Shown here piece by piece: positions 26,360 through 34,759 of a stretch of DNA of 64,000 bases; position 1 is the stretch's first letter; each line of letters begins with the position of its first letter. The stretch comes from an uncultured Clostridia bacterium (GTDB taxonomy: Bacteria > Bacillota > Clostridia > Christensenellales > Christensenellaceae): the NCBI GenBank assembly GCA_944347775.1, contig CALVMT010000033.1, forward strand, positions 32,578 through 96,577. The letters run 5' to 3'. The notes under the pieces are model-generated. The model did no database searches and was not told the DNA's origin. It saw nothing but the letters and a program-made list of their open reading frames with translations. The translations under genes and the position numbers were made by a program.

Positions 26360-28705
26360 ATGCAAAAAGATGAACGAAACCAAAGGCGGTTGGTAATTGG
26401 TATCGGAAGAAGCAGTGCAATCCGATTGCTGGCTACTTTTCTTGGCGGCATATTGGTCGGGAGAGTAAATATTGAGGAAGTAATTTACCCCTTTGGAATT
26501 GCCTATATGTTGGCTTCTTACCGCCATTTTGAAGCTGTAAATCCATATATGGCGGCAGGCGGTGTGTTTGCCGCACTGGCATTAAGCGCGGGAGGAATGC
26601 AACAACCCGCCTATTGTTTTTCCGTAGTAGCAATTTGTGTCAGCCTGATTTTAGTGGCGACTTGTTTTAAACTAAAAGAGAGTTATTGGTTATGCTGCGG
26701 GATAGCTACAGTTTCTTATTCTATAGGAACATTGGTTTTCCGATTAAATATGTTGTTGTCTATTGCGGCATCAGCCCTGGAATTAATTATTACGCTTTTA
26801 TTAATTTTGGTGATGGATAAAGCGTTTAGTGCGTTGCACAGCGAAGAACGAAACAGAATATATAGCGATGAACAATTAATTAGCTTGTGCTTTTGCGGAT
26901 TGATCTGCATTATGGGGCTTGGAAATATCGGCTTATATGGAGTTTATCTGCGGGAAATTTTATGTGCAAGTATTGCTATTGTAGCAGGATATGCAGGAGG
27001 GGCAGCAATTGGGGTAGCGGCTGGTGCTGCGGCAGCATTTGCAAGTACAATTGCAGGAACTGATGGTCTATATATTGGTTATATGAGCATTCTGGGCATG
27101 GTTTCGGGTATTTGTAAAGGATATGGGAAATGGGCATGTGCAGGCGGTGGTACTTTGGCAAGTGCATTAGCAACAATATATATTGGATATGGGAGTATTT
27201 CTGTTCCGGTACTTTTAAGCATAGGAATGGGAGCTGCACTTTTTTTATTAACCCCCGGGCGTTTACTTAATCGAATGGCAGAATATGTGGATGCAAATGT
27301 TATGCATGAGCAACAGTGGAGTTTAAGACAGCAACGGTTTCGTGAGTTGACTTTTGGACGCTTAACCGAAGCTGCAGATATTTTTGCCGACGCTGCAGCT
27401 CTAATTTCTAAAACGGCTGAACCGGAAAAGATTGAACAGATTTCATATACAATTGCTGATATTCCAGATATGGCTTGCAGAGGCTGTGCCTTTTATAAAG
27501 GTTGTTGGCATGAAGATTTTGATCACACTTATGAACTTATGCAGGGATTATATGAAATATATCGCGAAAAGGGAACAATCCGCGAAAAAGATTTGGGCCG
27601 ATTTGCAAAAAAATGTTTGCGAACTCAAAAACTTTTATCTACGGCAAAGGAAGTTTATGAACGTTTTGAGATAAACAGCCGTTGGGAAAAACGGCTTGCA
27701 GGAAGCCGAGAGGCAATTGCGCTGCAGATGAAGGGGACAAGCGGGGTAATACAAAATCTTGCAGAAGATATTCGTAGAGATATTCGTTTTTCTAGGGATT
27801 TGCAGGAAAATGTTAGAAGAGAATGTGATAAAGCTCTATTAGATGTAAGAGAAGTTTCGGTAACTTCGGAACGTGGTATTACCCGTGTAGACATTTTAGT
27901 TAAAACAAACCGCCCGGAGGCTGCGGAATATAACGCGCAAAAAGCGACAACAAAAGCCTGTGGAAGGCAAATGAGACGCATTTGTTCTCCGGTACAACAA
28001 GATGATAAAGGAAAACTTTGGCGTTTAAGTTTTGAAACAGCACGCGCATTTTCTGTTCAAATTGGTGCGGCGTCAACTGCAAAAGCTGGAAATGAAATTT
28101 CCGGCGATGCATATTCTCATGAAGCTTTAAAAGATGGGCGCTACATGATGCTTTTATGCGATGGAATGGGCAGCGGGTTACGCGCTGCTAAAGAAAGCAG
28201 AATGGCTGTTACACTAATGGAGGATTTTTATAAAGTTGGTTTTGAAGAACAGGCCATTATTGATATTATTAATAAACTATTGATTTTAAGCAGCAGCGAT
28301 GATATTTATTCTACACTTGATCTAGCAATGCTGGACCTGGTAGAAGGGACCGCCCGTTTTATTAAAATTGGGGCTCCTCATTCTTATGTTGTTGGTGAAA
28401 GGGGTATGAGGAAGCTAAAAGCTGGAAGCTTGCCGATGGGAATTTTAGAAGAGTATGAACCAATTGTTTATGAAGCAAGGTTGGAACCGGGAGATACAAT
28501 TATTATGTTTACCGATGGAATTGCTGATCTTGAGGATGCAGATGATATTTTGCATGAAGCGGTTCGAAAAGCTGCACGCTTACGTAATGCGAGTGAGGCT
28601 GCAGAAAGCATTTTAAATGCAGCTAAACAGGCCAGCGGAGGGCAGGCAGGTGATGATATGACAGTGTTGACGGCACGCATAACGAAGCCAGTAAATAAAG
28701 CTTGA
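26360..28705 (+). CDS. spoIIE: Stage II sporulation protein E, SpoIIAA-P phosphatase
   Basis: 781 residues from the ATG at 26360; an in-frame TTG at 26342 has no good ribosome site, while AGG lies about 10 bases before 26360. The N-terminus holds about ten membrane helices (about 25-310). A central region with CRGCAFYKGCW follows, and the C-terminal PP2C domain (about 575-781) has the metal sites LCDGMGSG, FTDGIADLE and GDDMTVL. SpoIIE dephosphorylates SpoIIAA at the sporulation septum, freeing sigma F. Its targets, spoIIAA-AB-sigF, are near 56 kb. Confidence 0.95.
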   Translation: MQKDERNQRRLVIGIGRSSAIRLLATFLGGILVGRVNIEEVIYPFGIAYMLASYRHFEAVNPYMAAGGVFAALALSAGGMQQPAYCFSVVAICVSLILVATCFKLKESYWLCCGIATVSYSIGTLVFRLNMLLSIAASALELIITLLLILVMDKAFSALHSEERNRIYSDEQLISLCFCGLICIMGLGNIGLYGVYLREILCASIAIVAGYAGGAAIGVAAGAAAAFASTIAGTDGLYIGYMSILGMVSGICKGYGKWACAGGGTLASALATIYIGYGSISVPVLLSIGMGAALFLLTPGRLLNRMAEYVDANVMHEQQWSLRQQRFRELTFGRLTEAADIFADAAALISKTAEPEKIEQISYTIADIPDMACRGCAFYKGCWHEDFDHTYELMQGLYEIYREKGTIREKDLGRFAKKCLRTQKLLSTAKEVYERFEINSRWEKRLAGSREAIALQMKGTSGVIQNLAEDIRRDIRFSRDLQENVRRECDKALLDVREVSVTSERGITRVDILVKTNRPEAAEYNAQKATTKACGRQMRRICSPVQQDDKGKLWRLSFETARAFSVQIGAASTAKAGNEISGDAYSHEALKDGRYMMLLCDGMGSGLRAAKESRMAVTLMEDFYKVGFEEQAIIDIINKLLILSSSDDIYSTLDLAMLDLVEGTARFIKIGAPHSYVVGERGMRKLKAGSLPMGILEEYEPIVYEARLEPGDTIIMFTDGIADLEDADDILHEAVRKAARLRNASEAAESILNAAKQASGGQAGDDMTVLTARITKPVNKA

Positions 28706-28731
28706 CGAAAATAGCTTGTATTCTTTATAAT
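28702..28731 (+). promoter_or_regulatory. Strong sigma-A-type promoter of the serine dehydratase operon
   Basis: TTGACG (28702-28707), 18 bases, TATAAT (28726-28731). It starts at the stop of spoIIE and predicts a transcript start near 28738, just before the hairpin at 28750. Confidence 0.7.
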
Positions 28732-28749
28732 AAAAATATAAGTAAAGGA

Positions 28750-28781
28750 AAGGGTCTGCAGATTATTGCAGACCTTTTTTT
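28750..28781 (+). terminator. Intrinsic terminator between spoIIE and sdaAB, possibly a leader attenuator
   Basis: GGTCTGCA (28753-28760) pairs with TGCAGACC (28767-28774), extended by AAG/CTT-type pairs, then seven T. The sdaAB ribosome site GGGGGAAAG follows at once. Because a promoter lies upstream at 28702-28731, the hairpin would sit in the sdaAB leader as well as ending spoIIE. Confidence 0.75.
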
Positions 28782-28791
28782 GGGGGAAAGT

Positions 28792-29451
28792 ATGAATTTG
28801 TTTGATATACTTGGACCGATAATGATTGGTCCATCAAGTTCGCATACTGCAGGTGCTGCGAGAATCGGCTATGTGGCGCGCAAGCTTTTGGGAGAGGAAC
28901 CAATATATATTGATATTGGGTTACATGGTTCATTTGCTGCGACTGGTGATGGGCATGGAACGCCAATGGCTATTGTCGGCGGATTGCTCGGAATGAAACC
29001 AGATGATGAACGATTGCCGCAAAGTTTTGAGTTAGCTCATTCTTTGGGAATTGAGATCATACGGCATAACATCTATTTGCGCGAGGCTCATCCTAATACT
29101 GCGGTATTATTTGTTAAAGGAAAGAAACGGCAGTTGGAGATCCAAGCGGAATCATTGGGTGGAGGAACAATACGTATCTGCAAGATCGATGGGATCAATA
29201 CAAATTTTAATGGAGATTATCCGACGCTTATTGTACATAATATTGATGAACCGGGGCATGTAGCTGGAGTAACCGCGCTTTTGGCAAAACGACAAATTAA
29301 TCTGGCCACAGTGCAATTATATCGTGACGAACGAGGTGGCTATGCGGTTATGGTTATCGAGTCAGATCAACGTATTCCGGAAGATGTACTCTATGAAATT
29401 GAAGAAATGCCAGGAATAATTAAGGTTACCTATCTAAATATGGATGCATAA
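28792..29451 (+). CDS. sdaAB: L-serine dehydratase, iron-sulfur-dependent, beta subunit
   Basis: 219 residues from the ATG at 28792; a TTG at 28702 would place the promoter and terminator in the coding region and is rejected. The family motif GPIMIGPSSSHTAGAARIG is near the N-terminus, and the C-terminal part (about 145-219) is an ACT domain. With the alpha subunit it converts serine to pyruvate and ammonia using a 4Fe-4S cluster. The split two-gene form is typical of anaerobic Bacillota. Confidence 0.94.
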   Translation: MNLFDILGPIMIGPSSSHTAGAARIGYVARKLLGEEPIYIDIGLHGSFAATGDGHGTPMAIVGGLLGMKPDDERLPQSFELAHSLGIEIIRHNIYLREAHPNTAVLFVKGKKRQLEIQAESLGGGTIRICKIDGINTNFNGDYPTLIVHNIDEPGHVAGVTALLAKRQINLATVQLYRDERGGYAVMVIESDQRIPEDVLYEIEEMPGIIKVTYLNMDA

Positions 29452-29463
29452 GAGGAGATGGAT

Positions 29464-30339
29464 ATGGCGTTTACCAGTGTAAAAACTCTTTTAGATGGAT
29501 ATGCAAAACAAGATCTAAATATTGAATTTTGGGAATATATTATGTTGGAAGACATGAAAGATCAGCAGATTTCCCGTACCGAATCGATGAAGCATGTGCA
29601 GGAACTGATGAGCGTGATGAAACAGGCGGTACAAAATTATGATGCGAATCAACGATCTGCAAGTGGGCTTTCCGGAGGAGATGGAGCGAAATTTGCAGCG
29701 GCACAAGAAGCGGGGCATACATTAACTAGCGGATTTATTGCGGATGCAATTCGTATTGCATTAACAATGGCAGAATGCAACGCATGTATGAAGCGCATTG
29801 TAGCTGCACCAACTGCAGGTTCTTGTGGAGTATTGCCTGCAGTTTTACTGGCTTATGAAAGCAATTTTGGAGCAGAGCCCGAAGCTTTTATCGAAGCATT
29901 ATATGTTGCAGCGGCATACGGGCAGATTATAGCTTATGAAGCTAGTATTTCGGGTGCACAAGGTGGTTGTCAGGCCGAGATCGGGGCAGCATCTGCTATG
30001 GCCGCCGTGGCATTGACTTATTTACATGGAGGATCGCTTGAAGAAGGAGCTAATGCATGTGCTTTTGCGCTGAAAAATATGTTGGGGTTGGTTTGCGACC
30101 CGGTTGCAGGGCTGGTAGAGGTGCCATGTGTGAAGAGAAATGTTGCTGGGGCAGTTAACGCTATTGCAGCGGCAGAAATGGCTCTTGCAGGTATTCAGAG
30201 CAAAATTCCTGTAGATGAAGTAATTGCTGCGATGGATGAGATTGGCAAGTTAATGGACAGCAGCCTTAGAGAAACCGGCAAAGGTGGTTTAGCGGCAACG
30301 TTGACAGCGAAAAAAATAGAAAAAGCATTGACGCATTAA
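29464..30339 (+). CDS. sdaAA: L-serine dehydratase, iron-sulfur-dependent, alpha subunit
   Basis: 291 residues from the ATG at 29464, six bases after GAGGAG; the ATG at 29458 abuts the ribosome site. It carries the cluster ligands expected for the alpha subunit: cysteines in CMKRIVAAPTAGSCGVLPA, GLVCDPVAGLVEVPC and near residue 200. The 4Fe-4S cluster acts as Lewis acid in serine deamination and makes the enzyme oxygen-sensitive. Forms an operon with sdaAB. Confidence 0.95.
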   Translation: MAFTSVKTLLDGYAKQDLNIEFWEYIMLEDMKDQQISRTESMKHVQELMSVMKQAVQNYDANQRSASGLSGGDGAKFAAAQEAGHTLTSGFIADAIRIALTMAECNACMKRIVAAPTAGSCGVLPAVLLAYESNFGAEPEAFIEALYVAAAYGQIIAYEASISGAQGGCQAEIGAASAMAAVALTYLHGGSLEEGANACAFALKNMLGLVCDPVAGLVEVPCVKRNVAGAVNAIAAAEMALAGIQSKIPVDEVIAAMDEIGKLMDSSLRETGKGGLAATLTAKKIEKALTH

Positions 30340-30377
30340 GAAAAACAGTAATTTCACTAAAGGAAATGCAATAAATT

Positions 30378-30434
30378 AAAAAACGACATTACTTTTGCGC
30401 AAATGAATAAAAACGCTAAAGGGTGTCGTTTTAT
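30378..30434 (+). terminator. Terminator after sdaAA
   Basis: AAAACGACA (30380-30388) pairs with TGTCGTTTT (30424-30432); an inner CTTTTGCG/CGCTAAAG arm extends the structure. TTAT follows. The rest of the gap up to metA (30435-30605) is AT-rich and holds only the metA terminator. Confidence 0.75.
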
Positions 30435-30570
30435 TATAATGATATCGAAGAAGCTTATTGATTTTCTTGTATTATATAAAGGGTGCAAAAAGATTGCAAT
30501 TGATAAAAAAAATTAATAATATTTTTTGCAATTTTGCCATATTTTAGTCGTATTTCAGTTATATACTGTA

Positions 30571-30600
30571 ATAAAAGATATGCCGATTAAGGTATATCTA
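30571..30600 (-). terminator. Terminator after metA
   Basis: Read on the - strand, AGATATACC (30599-30591) pairs with GGCATATCT (30584-30576) with a G-T pair and a 6-base loop, then TTTTAT. It lies 6 bases past the metA stop. Confidence 0.75.
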
Positions 30601-30605
30601 AAAAA

Positions 30606-31547
30606 TCAAAAATGAGGAGAAAGTGTGGAAATGTCATAAGGGGTTTCCTGATAGACATAATAGTTAAGCCAGTTGTTGAAGAGCAAATTGGCATGGCTCC
30701 TCCATTGGACGATCGGCGCGAGGGAAGGATCATCATTAGGATAATAGTTGCAGGGAATTTGTATGGATAAGCCTTTAGCAATATCTCGATCGTACTCATA
30801 TTTCAGTGTTTCCGGATCATATTCTGAATGGCCGGTAACAAAAATCTGACGACCGTTTTTTGCCATGACAATATAGACACCGGCTTCTTTGGAACTTGCG
30901 ATAATTTTAAGTTCTGGATTTGCAGAAATATCTTCTCTAAAGACGGTAGTATGACGGGAATGCGGTGCATAGAAAACATCATCAAAGCCACGGGTTAATT
31001 GTGTTGATTTATCGTCAATCTGATGAGAAAAAACACCAAAAACTTTTTTGCTCACTGGTGATTTACGAATGCCGTAATGATAATAAAGACCAGCTTGTGC
31101 AGCCCAGCAAATATGAAAAGTTGAGAAAACATGACTTTTGCTCCACTCCATAATTTCCACAAGTTCATCCCAATAATCTACTTGCTGAAAATCTAGTTTT
31201 TCTACCGGAGCACCAGTAATAATTAGTCCGTCGAGATTGGTATGGCGTATATCATCAAAAGTTTGATAAAATGCATCAAGATGACTTTGCGGCGTATTTT
31301 TTGAATCATGATTTTTTGAACGAAGCAAAATAATTTCTACTTGAAGCGGCGAATTTCCGATTAAACGGAGCAATTGTGTTTCTGTAACAACTTTAGTAGG
31401 CATAAGATTAAGTATTGCAATGCGCAGAGGGCGAATATCCTGGCTTGAAGCGCGTTCGTCGGTCATAACGAAAATTCCCTCCGCGCTTAAAGTTTTATAA
31501 GCAGGTAAATTTTTATTTATATTAATGGGCAAAATGAAATCCTCCAT
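30606..31547 (-). CDS. metA: Homoserine O-acyltransferase MetA, probably acetyl-CoA-using
   Basis: 313 residues. MetA activates homoserine for methionine synthesis. The catalytic cysteine is in [18 protein letters not shown] (near residue 142) and the His-Glu pair in [12 protein letters not shown]. The specificity loop reads TGAPVE; a glutamate here marks acetyl-CoA users, a glycine (E. coli TGAPLG) marks succinyl-CoA users, so the product is probably O-acetylhomoserine. The gene stands alone, with no SAM riboswitch seen upstream. TATAAT at 31588-31583 on the - strand is a possible -10. Confidence 0.93.
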   Translation of the reverse strand: MEDFILPININKNLPAYKTLSAEGIFVMTDERASSQDIRPLRIAILNLMPTKVVTETQLLRLIGNSPLQVEIILLRSKNHDSKNTPQSHLDAFYQTFDDIRHTNLDGLIITGAPVEKLDFQQVDYWDELVEIMEWSKSHVFSTFHICWAAQAGLYYHYGIRKSPVSKKVFGVFSHQIDDKSTQLTRGFDDVFYAPHSRHTTVFREDISANPELKIIASSKEAGVYIVMAKNGRQIFVTGHSEYDPETLKYEYDRDIAKGLSIQIPCNYYPNDDPSLAPIVQWRSHANLLFNNWLNYYVYQETPYDISTLSPHF

Positions 31548-31573
31548 TTAAAAAATATTAAAATTTGAATGGT

Positions 31574-31602
31574 TTGACTTTCATTATACTTTATTTTAAA
31601 AT
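31574..31602 (+). promoter_or_regulatory. Sigma-A-type promoter of the serine acetyltransferase gene
   Basis: TTGACT (31574-31579), 17 bases, TAAAAT (31597-31602), 42 bases before the start codon. It lies in the divergent gap to metA. Confidence 0.55.
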
Positions 31603-31644
31603 AAAAATACAGTAGAAGGAAAAAAATAATCATATGGAGTTTTC

Positions 31645-32574
31645 ATGGGCAATATTATTGAATTCATGAGATATCGTTCTCAGGATTTAGCAGATGAGTT
31701 AGTGAATATTAATTCAAAACAACTGTTGCGGGATAATATCAGCGGATTTGGAATGAAGGCGAGAGTTATTGAACTGGCTGAGCATATCAAAGCGGCACTT
31801 TTTCCAACGCTTTATGAACGTGAAATCCATACGGCTGATCATTTGCCGGCCATTGTACTTGATCGAATTAATACTGTGATTATGGAATTGAATAGTATTG
31901 TGGAAGATGTACTGATTAATTCGTGTAATAAGCAGGAACGCGCAGGATGTAACGCTGGAGAATGCCGTAGAAAGGCAGCAGATGTTGCAGTGTGTTTTAT
32001 GGAAAAATTACCACAGGTGCGCTATATGTTGGGGCTGGATATGAAAGCAGCTTACGACGGGGATCCTGCGGCCAAGTCGTATGATGAAATTTTGCTTAGT
32101 TATCCTTCAATGGAGGCAGTGACAATTTACCGCGTTGCGCATGAGTTAGTTTTGTTGCAAGTACCGTTGATTCCAAGAATGATGAGTGAATATGCCCATC
32201 AACTGACGGGAATAGATATTCATCCCGGAGCAACAATAGGTAAAAGTTTTTTTATAGACCATGGTACCGGTGTTGTGATTGGAGAGACGACACAGATTGG
32301 GGATCGGGTAAAACTTTACCAAGGTGTAACGCTTGGAGCAAGAAGTTTTCAATTAGATGATGAGGGTAATCCAGTTAAGGGGATTAAACGTCATCCAAAT
32401 ATCGAAGACGAGGTCGTCATTTATGCAGGAGCTACGATACTGGGCGGAGATGTAACAATTGGAAAAGGAAGTGTAATTGGTGGAAATGTTTGGTTGACTT
32501 CTTCTGTTCCGCCATATACAACAGTGTATAACGCTGCGCCCAAACCAATTATAAAAATAAAAAAGGATTCATGA
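31645..32574 (+). CDS. Serine O-acetyltransferase (EpsC/CysE family)
   Basis: 309 residues. Makes O-acetylserine, the precursor of cysteine. The N-terminal half is helical. The C-terminal left-handed beta helix of hexapeptide repeats starts near [18 protein letters not shown] and includes [18 protein letters not shown]; the histidines in HPGA and DHGTG are conserved. At 309 residues it is longer than typical CysE (about 220-270), matching the EpsC form of anaerobes. No cysK is adjacent. Confidence 0.92.
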   Translation: MGNIIEFMRYRSQDLADELVNINSKQLLRDNISGFGMKARVIELAEHIKAALFPTLYEREIHTADHLPAIVLDRINTVIMELNSIVEDVLINSCNKQERAGCNAGECRRKAADVAVCFMEKLPQVRYMLGLDMKAAYDGDPAAKSYDEILLSYPSMEAVTIYRVAHELVLLQVPLIPRMMSEYAHQLTGIDIHPGATIGKSFFIDHGTGVVIGETTQIGDRVKLYQGVTLGARSFQLDDEGNPVKGIKRHPNIEDEVVIYAGATILGGDVTIGKGSVIGGNVWLTSSVPPYTTVYNAAPKPIIKIKKDS

Positions 32575-32645
32575 GGGATGCGGCGAATATTTACTATATA
32601 GAGAATTAAGATTTCCTCTTAACAAGGAAATGAGGGATACAGCGA
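32571..32645 (+). repeat. Imperfect direct repeat after the serine acetyltransferase gene
   Basis: A 16-base sequence at 32571-32586 (ATGAGGGATGCGGCGA) recurs at 32630-32645 with 14 matches. Between them is a small stem, TTTCCT/AGGAAA (32612-32630). No mobile element is visible; meaning unknown. Confidence 0.4.
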
Positions 32646-32674
32646 TCAATGTAATGAAGGGATGGTAAAAAAGA

Positions 32675-33085
32675 ATGATCCAGTTGATTTATGGAACAAA
32701 AGGAAGCGGCAAGACAAAACGATTACTTGGTATGGTGGCACAAGAAGTAAAAACCGCGGCGGGGAACATTGTATTTATTGATGACGATAAGAGATATCTG
32801 CGAGAAATACCAAGTAGTGTGCGCTTTGTAGATATTTCCGAATATGGTGTTGATAGTGCAGACGGTTTATTTGGTTTTATATGCGGTATGTATGCCCAAA
32901 ATTACGATATTGGTGCAATTTATGTAGATGCATTTTTAAAGATTATAGGAGCGCAACCTAAAGAGGTGGAAAAATTCTTTAAGAAACTTTCTGCTTTTTG
33001 CGAGCAAAATAACATCCATGCTGTATTTAGTGTAAGCGCAGATGTGGCCCAGGCGCCTGACTTCCTTAAAGATTGGATTATCTGA
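32675..33085 (+). CDS. Small P-loop protein of unknown function
   Basis: 136 residues, ATG preceded by GAAGGGATGG. It begins MIQLIYGTKGSGKTKRLLG, a Walker A motif (GxxGSGKT) directly at the N-terminus. A possible Walker B strand is IGAIYVDAFLKII near residue 95, and HAVFSVSAD near residue 115 resembles the next core strand. The length is about half of a normal P-loop ATPase, so it may be a minimal fold. The product is unknown. It converges with yajC. Confidence 0.75.
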   Translation: MIQLIYGTKGSGKTKRLLGMVAQEVKTAAGNIVFIDDDKRYLREIPSSVRFVDISEYGVDSADGLFGFICGMYAQNYDIGAIYVDAFLKIIGAQPKEVEKFFKKLSAFCEQNNIHAVFSVSADVAQAPDFLKDWII

Positions 33086-33100
33086 TTGGAATAAAATAAA

Positions 33101-33135
33101 AAAAGAGGCAGTGAATTTTATTCATTGCCTCTTTT
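33101..33135. terminator. Bidirectional terminator between the P-loop gene and yajC
   Basis: A 15-bp stem with one wobble (33101-33115 with 33121-33135), five-base loop, A run before and T run within the end. Confidence 0.88.
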
Positions 33136-33150
33136 AAGTTAAAGGTATAA

Positions 33151-33531
33151 TTATTTTTCCTCAGACTGCGAAGAAGGTTGTTCTTGACCGACACTTTTTT
33201 GTTCTTCTGATTCTGATAAAGGAGGATTCTGTTCTTGTTCGGTTTTTGTAATTTCTTCAGTAGCCTGAGCTGTTTGGTTGAGTTCTTGCTCTAAAGGTGC
33301 AACAGCACCTTTTAATAACTCGACTCTTACTTTATCGGGGTTGAGTTCCAGGATCACAGTATCATCATATACAGCGATGATCGTGCCAATAAATCCGCCA
33401 GCTGTACGGACTTTTACACCTAAACGTAAACTTTCCATCATTTGTTGCATTCTCTTTTTTTGTCTTCTTTGAGGAATAATCATCATGACGACAAAAACTG
33501 CAAGGATGATGATCCAATATAGGTATTCCAT
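33151..33531 (-). CDS. yajC: Preprotein translocase subunit YajC
   Basis: 126 residues. One N-terminal membrane helix (WIIILAVFVVMMIIPQRRQKK), then the YajC core with LGVKVRTAGGFIGTIIAVYDDTVILEL. The last 40 residues are a disordered tail rich in E, Q, S and P, longer than usual. YajC associates with SecDF and SecYEG. No secD, secF, tgt or queA gene is adjacent, unlike many genomes. Confidence 0.93.
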   Translation of the reverse strand: MEYLYWIIILAVFVVMMIIPQRRQKKRMQQMMESLRLGVKVRTAGGFIGTIIAVYDDTVILELNPDKVRVELLKGAVAPLEQELNQTAQATEEITKTEQEQNPPLSESEEQKSVGQEQPSSQSEEK

Positions 33532-33742
33532 TTAGTTTTTCAAATTCCTTTCAAATTGAAATTTTTACAATTTATTATATCATTGTAAATATGCTTTGAA
33601 AACCCCGTTGATAAAGTTTACAAAAAGTTTTTGATCAAAAGCTTAATTATTGGTAAATTGTGTTATGATATATTCGTCAAAATATTGCTAAGCAGGATAA
33701 AAACAGGCAATATGGGAAAAAATCTCAGAGGGGACATTATTT

Positions 33743-34747
33743 ATGATTTTAGTTACTGGAGGAACTGGTTATATTGGAAGCCATACTTGTGTTCGTTTGA
33801 TACAAGAAGGGTATGAAATATTAATTGTAGATAATTTTATCAATAGTAAACCGGAAGTGCTGCATAATATACAGAAAATTACAGGAGTAAAACCACTATT
33901 TGTTCAAACTGATATAAATGATGCAAAAAGGATGGAACAGATTTTCTCTGCATATCAAATAGATGCAGTAGTGCATTTTGCAGGATTAAAAGCGGTAGGG
34001 GAATCGGTGCAGAAACCTCTTTTGTATTATCGCAACAATTTGGAGGGAACACTTGTTCTATTAGATTCCATGAAGCGACATGGTGTAAATAAAATTATTT
34101 TCTCTTCTTCTGCAACTGTTTACAGCATAGATAACGCCATGCCATTAACGGAAAAGTCGAAAACTGGAGATTGTACAAACCCCTATGGATGGACAAAATA
34201 CATGATTGAGCAGATATTGATTGATCTTTGCCATACGCATAAAGATTGGAGCGCAATATTGTTGCGTTATTTTAATCCATTAGGGGCGCATCAAAGCGGC
34301 CTGATCGGGGAAGATCCAAACGGAATTCCAAATAATCTTATGCCGTATATCTGTAAAGTGGCGAATGGGGAACTGGAAAAACTGTCGGTTTATGGGAATG
34401 ATTATTCAACAGTAGATGGAACAGGGGTGCGAGATTATATTCATGTGTTGGATTTGGCTGATGGACATATCAGTGCATTGAAATATATGCAGACGTATAC
34501 TGGTGCGGAAGCGTTTAACTTAGGGACAGGCAGAGGGTATAGCGTCTTGGAGGTGGTGAAAGCATTTGAAGGAGCTTCAGGGAAAGAGGTGCCCTATGCT
34601 ATCACTAAACGTCGAGAGGGAGATGTTGCTGTTTTGGTATGTGACCCGAAAAAGGCAAAAGAGAAATTGGGCTGGGAAGCCCATTATGGAATAGAAAAGA
34701 TGTGCGAGGATGCATGGAACTTTGCATTGGCACAAAAGCGAAAGTGA
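33743..34747 (+). CDS. galE: UDP-glucose 4-epimerase
   Basis: 334 residues; AGAGGGG lies about 10 bases before the ATG. An extended SDR enzyme that interconverts UDP-glucose and UDP-galactose (or the GlcNAc pair). NAD binding: VTGGTGYIGSHTC. Catalysis: SSSATVYS and YGWTK (YxxxK). The segment RYFNPLGAHQSGLIGEDPNG is typical of GalE. It precedes a sugar-phosphate transferase gene by 12 bases, so it probably supplies the activated sugar for a surface polymer. Confidence 0.95.
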   Translation: MILVTGGTGYIGSHTCVRLIQEGYEILIVDNFINSKPEVLHNIQKITGVKPLFVQTDINDAKRMEQIFSAYQIDAVVHFAGLKAVGESVQKPLLYYRNNLEGTLVLLDSMKRHGVNKIIFSSSATVYSIDNAMPLTEKSKTGDCTNPYGWTKYMIEQILIDLCHTHKDWSAILLRYFNPLGAHQSGLIGEDPNGIPNNLMPYICKVANGELEKLSVYGNDYSTVDGTGVRDYIHVLDLADGHISALKYMQTYTGAEAFNLGTGRGYSVLEVVKAFEGASGKEVPYAITKRREGDVAVLVCDPKKAKEKLGWEAHYGIEKMCEDAWNFALAQKRK

Positions 34748-34759
34748 GTAAGAAAAAAT

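Noticed and set aside
31548-31644. SAM riboswitch or T-box before metA
   Set aside because: The gap is under 100 bases and AT-rich, with no room or motif for either.
32571-32645. Direct repeats as target-site duplication of a mobile element
   Set aside because: Only 44 bases lie between the copies, with no transposase or terminal inverted repeats.
33631-33816. Open frame before galE
   Set aside because: It overlaps galE in another frame and has no ribosome site or recognisable domain.
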